NCBI GenBank assembly: GCA_900772565.1
Contig: CAAHET010000168.1
Location: 1 to 5,527 of the forward strand
DNA length: 5,527 bases
Direction: 5' to 3'
Source: an uncultured Faecalibacterium sp.
GTDB lineage: Bacteria; Bacillota; Clostridia; Oscillospirales; Ruminococcaceae
Part shown: positions 5,462-5,527 of the stretch, piece after piece
Layout of the letters: each line of letters opens with the position of its first letter
Numbering within the stretch: the stretch's first letter is position 1
Position numbers and translations under genes: made by a program
The notes under the pieces: model-generated
Databases searched by the model: none
Told to the model about the DNA's origin: nothing
What the model saw: the letters and a program-made list of their open reading frames with translations, nothing else

Positions 5462-5521
5462 CGGCTTGGCTCCCCCTTTGGGGGAGCTGGCGCGGGAGCG
5501 CCTGAGAGGGCGTTCAGCCCT
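5462..5521. repeat. Third repeat arm, inverted relative to the left end at 5240
   Basis: Read on the minus strand from 5521, this arm parallels the arm starting at 5240: AGGGCTGAACGCCCT (complement of 5507-5521) against AGGGCTGAACCCCCT (5240-5254), 14 of 15 identical, then GCCAGCTC and a C-run/G-run block. It folds into two hairpins: GCTCCCCC-TTT-GGGGGAGC (5469-5487), an 8-bp perfect stem, and GGCGC-GGGA-GCGCC (5489-5502). It may be the right end of one element spanning 5240-5521, or half of a second element continuing past the window. The spacer 5390-5461 holds nothing I recognise. Confidence 0.65.
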
Positions 5522-5527
5522 CTGCAA

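Noticed and set aside
5469..5487. GC-rich hairpin as an intrinsic terminator for a gene beyond the right edge
   Set aside because: Neither strand has a T-run after the stem, and the hairpin is part of a repeat arm also found at 5240, so it is better explained by the repeat.
5240..5521. Hairpin-rich block as a CRISPR array
   Set aside because: The three arms are inverted relative to one another, imperfect and unevenly spaced, unlike direct repeats with regular spacers.

Overview
The window reads as chromosomal DNA from a strictly anaerobic, fairly GC-rich gut clostridium (Oscillospiraceae, most like Faecalibacterium). The grounds are a class III (oxygen-sensitive) ribonucleotide reductase operon, Gram-positive style AGGAGG ribosome binding sites, GC-rich third codon positions, and a hairpin-rich intergenic repeat of a kind I associate with Faecalibacterium genomes. 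The genus is an inference, since no rRNA or marker gene is present.

Layout. (1) Positions 1-213, minus strand: the first 71 codons of a family 2 glycosyltransferase that runs off the left edge. (2) 214-463: a divergent intergenic region with one extended -10 promoter facing each way and a nested inverted repeat between them. (3) 464-2041, plus strand: a RecQ-family DNA helicase of 525 aa that keeps the zinc site and HRDC domain but appears to lack the winged-helix part of RQC. (4) 2048-2085: a strong hairpin, likely a bidirectional terminator, between recQ and the convergent nrdG. (5) 2115-2675 and 2765-4936, both minus strand: nrdG (radical SAM activase) downstream of nrdD (anaerobic ribonucleoside-triphosphate reductase), separated by 89 bp that hold a GC-rich hairpin. 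(6) 4937-5239: the nrdD leader and control region, with a 15-bp-stem hairpin in the 5' UTR, an extended -10 promoter, two NrdR-box-like sites 32 bp apart centre to centre that flank the -35, and further upstream a 16-bp perfect palindrome of unknown role. (7) 5240-5527: non-coding, hairpin-rich inverted repeats made of three related arms, possibly a small non-autonomous element.

How the genes work together. NrdD makes dNTPs from NTPs without oxygen, and NrdG installs the glycyl radical NrdD needs. They form one operon, probably repressed by NrdR (encoded elsewhere) when dATP is high. RecQ acts in recombination and fork repair; it is a neighbour in DNA metabolism but is transcribed from its own promoter in the opposite direction. 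The glycosyltransferase is functionally unrelated.

I see no CRISPR array, tRNA, rRNA, phage gene or transposase. The genes are ordinary. The less ordinary parts are the nrdD control region, the compact RecQ and the repeat block at the right end.
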